Shown: one piece after another, positions 63,515-64,000 of the stretch
Layout of the letters: each line of letters begins with the position of its first letter
Position numbering within the stretch: position 1 is the stretch's first letter
The notes under the pieces: model-generated
What the model was told of the DNA's origin: nothing
Seen by the model: only the letters and a program-made list of their open reading frames with translations
Databases searched by the model: none
Source: Massilia aquatica
GTDB lineage: Bacteria > Pseudomonadota > Gammaproteobacteria > Burkholderiales > Burkholderiaceae_D
Length of the DNA stretch: 64,000 nt
Direction: 5' to 3'
Assembly (NCBI RefSeq): GCF_011682045.1
Contig: NZ_VVIW01000005.1
Coordinates: 186,001-250,000, forward strand
Program-made: the position numbers and the translations under genes

Positions 63515-64000
63515 TCAAGCGCACAGTTTGTTCATATCGGCAATCAGCTCGCTGACTGTCGCCGCCCCGAGGGATGACAAAGGGACGCTCTCGCGGATCT
63601 CCTTCGGGCCGCCGCGCCCGATGCAGACCGACCCGAGTGTCTGTTCCTCGAATTCGTACGACGAGCCGGCGCGGATGCCGGGCTCCATGTCCAGCGTTGC
63701 GGTGTAACCGTCGCCAAGTACCTTGAGCAGGTCCCAGATCATGGCGCTGTCGTGCGTGTCGCCGAGCCGCCATCCCTGGTTCAGCAGGCCAAGCAGGCGC
63801 CCGGTCGGCACCACTTCGCCGTTCCAGCGGCCGAGCGCGTGGTACGCCTCTTCGCCTGCGTCGAGGGTATGCGTGGCGCGCCCGATCTGGACGAACGGCT
63901 GAAGTAGTTCGTAATCGGCGAACAGCTGGCTGAAGGCGCTGGCGTCTTCCACTGAAAGGTCGAGCGCATGCGGAATGCCGATCACGGCGCCTTCTCCTTG
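63515..64000 (-). CDS. DUF4132 protein, array copy 7 (partial, runs off window)
   Basis: Only the last ~161 codons are visible, and the frame is open to the right edge. The segments IGIPHALDL, LFADYELLQPFVQIGRATHTL, KGW-equivalent NQGWRLG and VSELIADMNKLCA identify it as another paralog C-terminus. Whether it has a WGR domain cannot be seen. It shows that the array extends beyond the window. Confidence 0.85.
   Translation of the reverse strand, partial: QGEGAVIGIPHALDLSVEDASAFSQLFADYELLQPFVQIGRATHTLDAGEEAYHALGRWNGEVVPTGRLLGLLNQGWRLGDTHDSAMIWDLLKVLGDGYTATLDMEPGIRAGSSYEFEEQTLGSVCIGRGGPKEIRESVPLSSLGAATVSELIADMNKLCA

Noticed and set aside
41146-64000. The right-hand repeats considered as a CRISPR array, transposon array or Rhs/NRPS-type repeat locus
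   Set aside because: The repeat unit is a whole gene of about 3.5 kb with its own ribosome site and stop. There are no short direct repeats with spacers, no transposase or terminal inverted repeats, and no adenylation or YD-repeat motifs.

Overview
The window looks like a high-G+C betaproteobacterial chromosome, most likely from Oxalobacteraceae (Massilia/Duganella/Janthinobacterium-like). This rests on the order leuC-entericidin-leuD-leuB-asd-fimV-truA-trpF-trpB-trpA-accD-folC-SPOR-cvpA-purF, which is typical of Burkholderiales, and on the style of the proteins. No database search was possible; family assignments come from visible motifs and memory of the families.

Left part (1-11.2 kb): the end of a ligase-associated DEXH helicase overlaps pdeM. 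Next come a periplasmic glycine-zipper protein with a probable ATC start, an FNR-like regulator, a lone NarL-type response regulator and a universal stress protein behind a consensus FNR box. A compact cheZ-cheA pair follows, then two mosaic paralogs, one of which carries DUF805. Middle part (11.3-34.5 kb): amino-acid biosynthesis and housekeeping genes, all on the plus strand except one small Trp-rich gene. They make leucine (leuCDB), aspartate semialdehyde (asd), tryptophan (trpFBA), malonyl-CoA (accD), folates (folC), purines (purF) and sulfur amino acids. Accessory genes interrupt this syntenic block: a propeller-like hypothetical between trpF and trpB, and a lone antitoxin-like gene plus a secreted GH74-CBM2 xyloglucanase between trpA and accD.

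Right part (34.5-64 kb): an uninterrupted minus-strand directon. In transcription order it holds a tandem series of about 3.5-3.8 kb WGR/DUF4132 (MolR/YehI-like) paralogs: copy 7, which runs off the window, copy 6, copy 5 (broken by a frameshift), copies 4 to 1, and a decayed 3' relic. These are followed by four genes coupled by 4-base overlaps: a MoxR-type AAA+ ATPase, a DUF5682 protein, a von Willebrand A protein and a double-SWIM zinc-finger protein. The four-gene set resembles the uncharacterised E. coli yehL/M/P/Q group, and the repeated gene resembles yehI/molR. The amplification, with domain loss, pseudogenisation and unequal divergence, is the most unusual thing in the window. Its function is not known; a chaperone-like or conflict-related role is only inference.
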